A stretch of DNA of 5,250 nucleotides from CALJIC01 sp039805565. Its GTDB lineage: Bacteria > Chloroflexota > Chloroflexia > Chloroflexales > Roseiflexaceae. The DNA lies in NCBI GenBank assembly GCA_039805565.1, contig JBDLTZ010000201.1:1-5250 (forward strand). Direction: 5' to 3'. Position 1 is the first letter of the stretch; each line of letters starts with the position of its first letter. The translations under genes were made by a program, and so were the position numbers. The notes below the pieces were generated by a model. It had not been told where the DNA came from. It did no database searches and saw nothing but the letters and a program-made list of their open reading frames with translations. This document shows, one piece after another, positions 5,178 to 5,250 of the stretch.

Positions 5178-5185
5178 ATTGTATA
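5178..5185 (-). promoter_or_regulatory. Candidate -10 region for the 72-residue gene
   Basis: On the minus strand TATACAAT contains TACAAT (five of six to TATAAT) and the overlapping TATACA. Initiation would be near 5171, about 66 nt before the ATG at 5105. No -35 match is evident. The plus strand of the same patch reads TATAGT (5182-5187), so the direction is not certain. Confidence 0.3.
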
Positions 5186-5250
5186 GTGATCGGAAACAGG
5201 TTTGGTCGGCTCGTGCATTCAGCTTCCTGATGCGGTAGAGGAAGGGCTCC

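Noticed and set aside
5106..5249. Extension of the 72-residue gene to the right edge of the window
   Set aside because: The frame is open, but codon bias is poor over most of it and ATG 5105 has a good ribosome binding site. A coding tail at about 5220-5249 cannot be excluded.

Overview
This is a GC-rich bacterial window (roughly two-thirds G+C by eye, with strongly G/C-biased third codon positions in the real genes). The gene families (an XisI-family protein, a UPF0175-like protein, a CAP-domain exoprotein and a Mrr-type nuclease with a bacterial SH3 tail) and promoters of the extended -10 type (TGCTATACT, TGCTACGAT) would fit a Chloroflexota-like organism. That assignment is an inference; no rRNA, tRNA or other taxonomic marker is present. 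No insertion sequence, integrase or CRISPR array is visible.

Layout, left to right. (1) 2-763 (+): the 3' part of a six-helix membrane protein of unknown function, cut by the left edge. (2) 764-1384: about 620 bp without a convincing gene; it holds an extended -10 promoter at 1241-1249 and a small hairpin in the long leader that follows. (3) 1385-2107 (+): an XisI-family gene, a small UPF0175-like gene, and what may be the remains of a third, ATGA-coupled gene whose tail resembles the C-terminus of DUF3368 toxins. (4) 2109-2133: a strong hairpin terminator shared by converging transcripts. (5) 2158-3989 (-): a probable two-gene operon, first a membrane-anchored Mrr-type restriction endonuclease with an extracytoplasmic SH3b domain, then a secreted CAP-domain protein; its promoter is at about 4034-4042. 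(6) 4252-4767 (+): a tryptophan-rich 171-residue protein of unknown function, whose stop codon lies inside a 13-bp hairpin. (7) 4775-5105 (-): a 72-residue unknown protein, followed through a GTGA overlap by a coding-like fragment that ends where it meets the 171-residue gene.

The two units most worth attention are the XisI/UPF0175 cluster, which has no XisH and possibly a deleted toxin partner, and the membrane nuclease/SH3b plus CAP pair, where catalytic nuclease and cell-surface domains are joined across the membrane. Neither has a function that can be proven from sequence alone. The rest of the window is ordinary accessory DNA with several small unknown genes.
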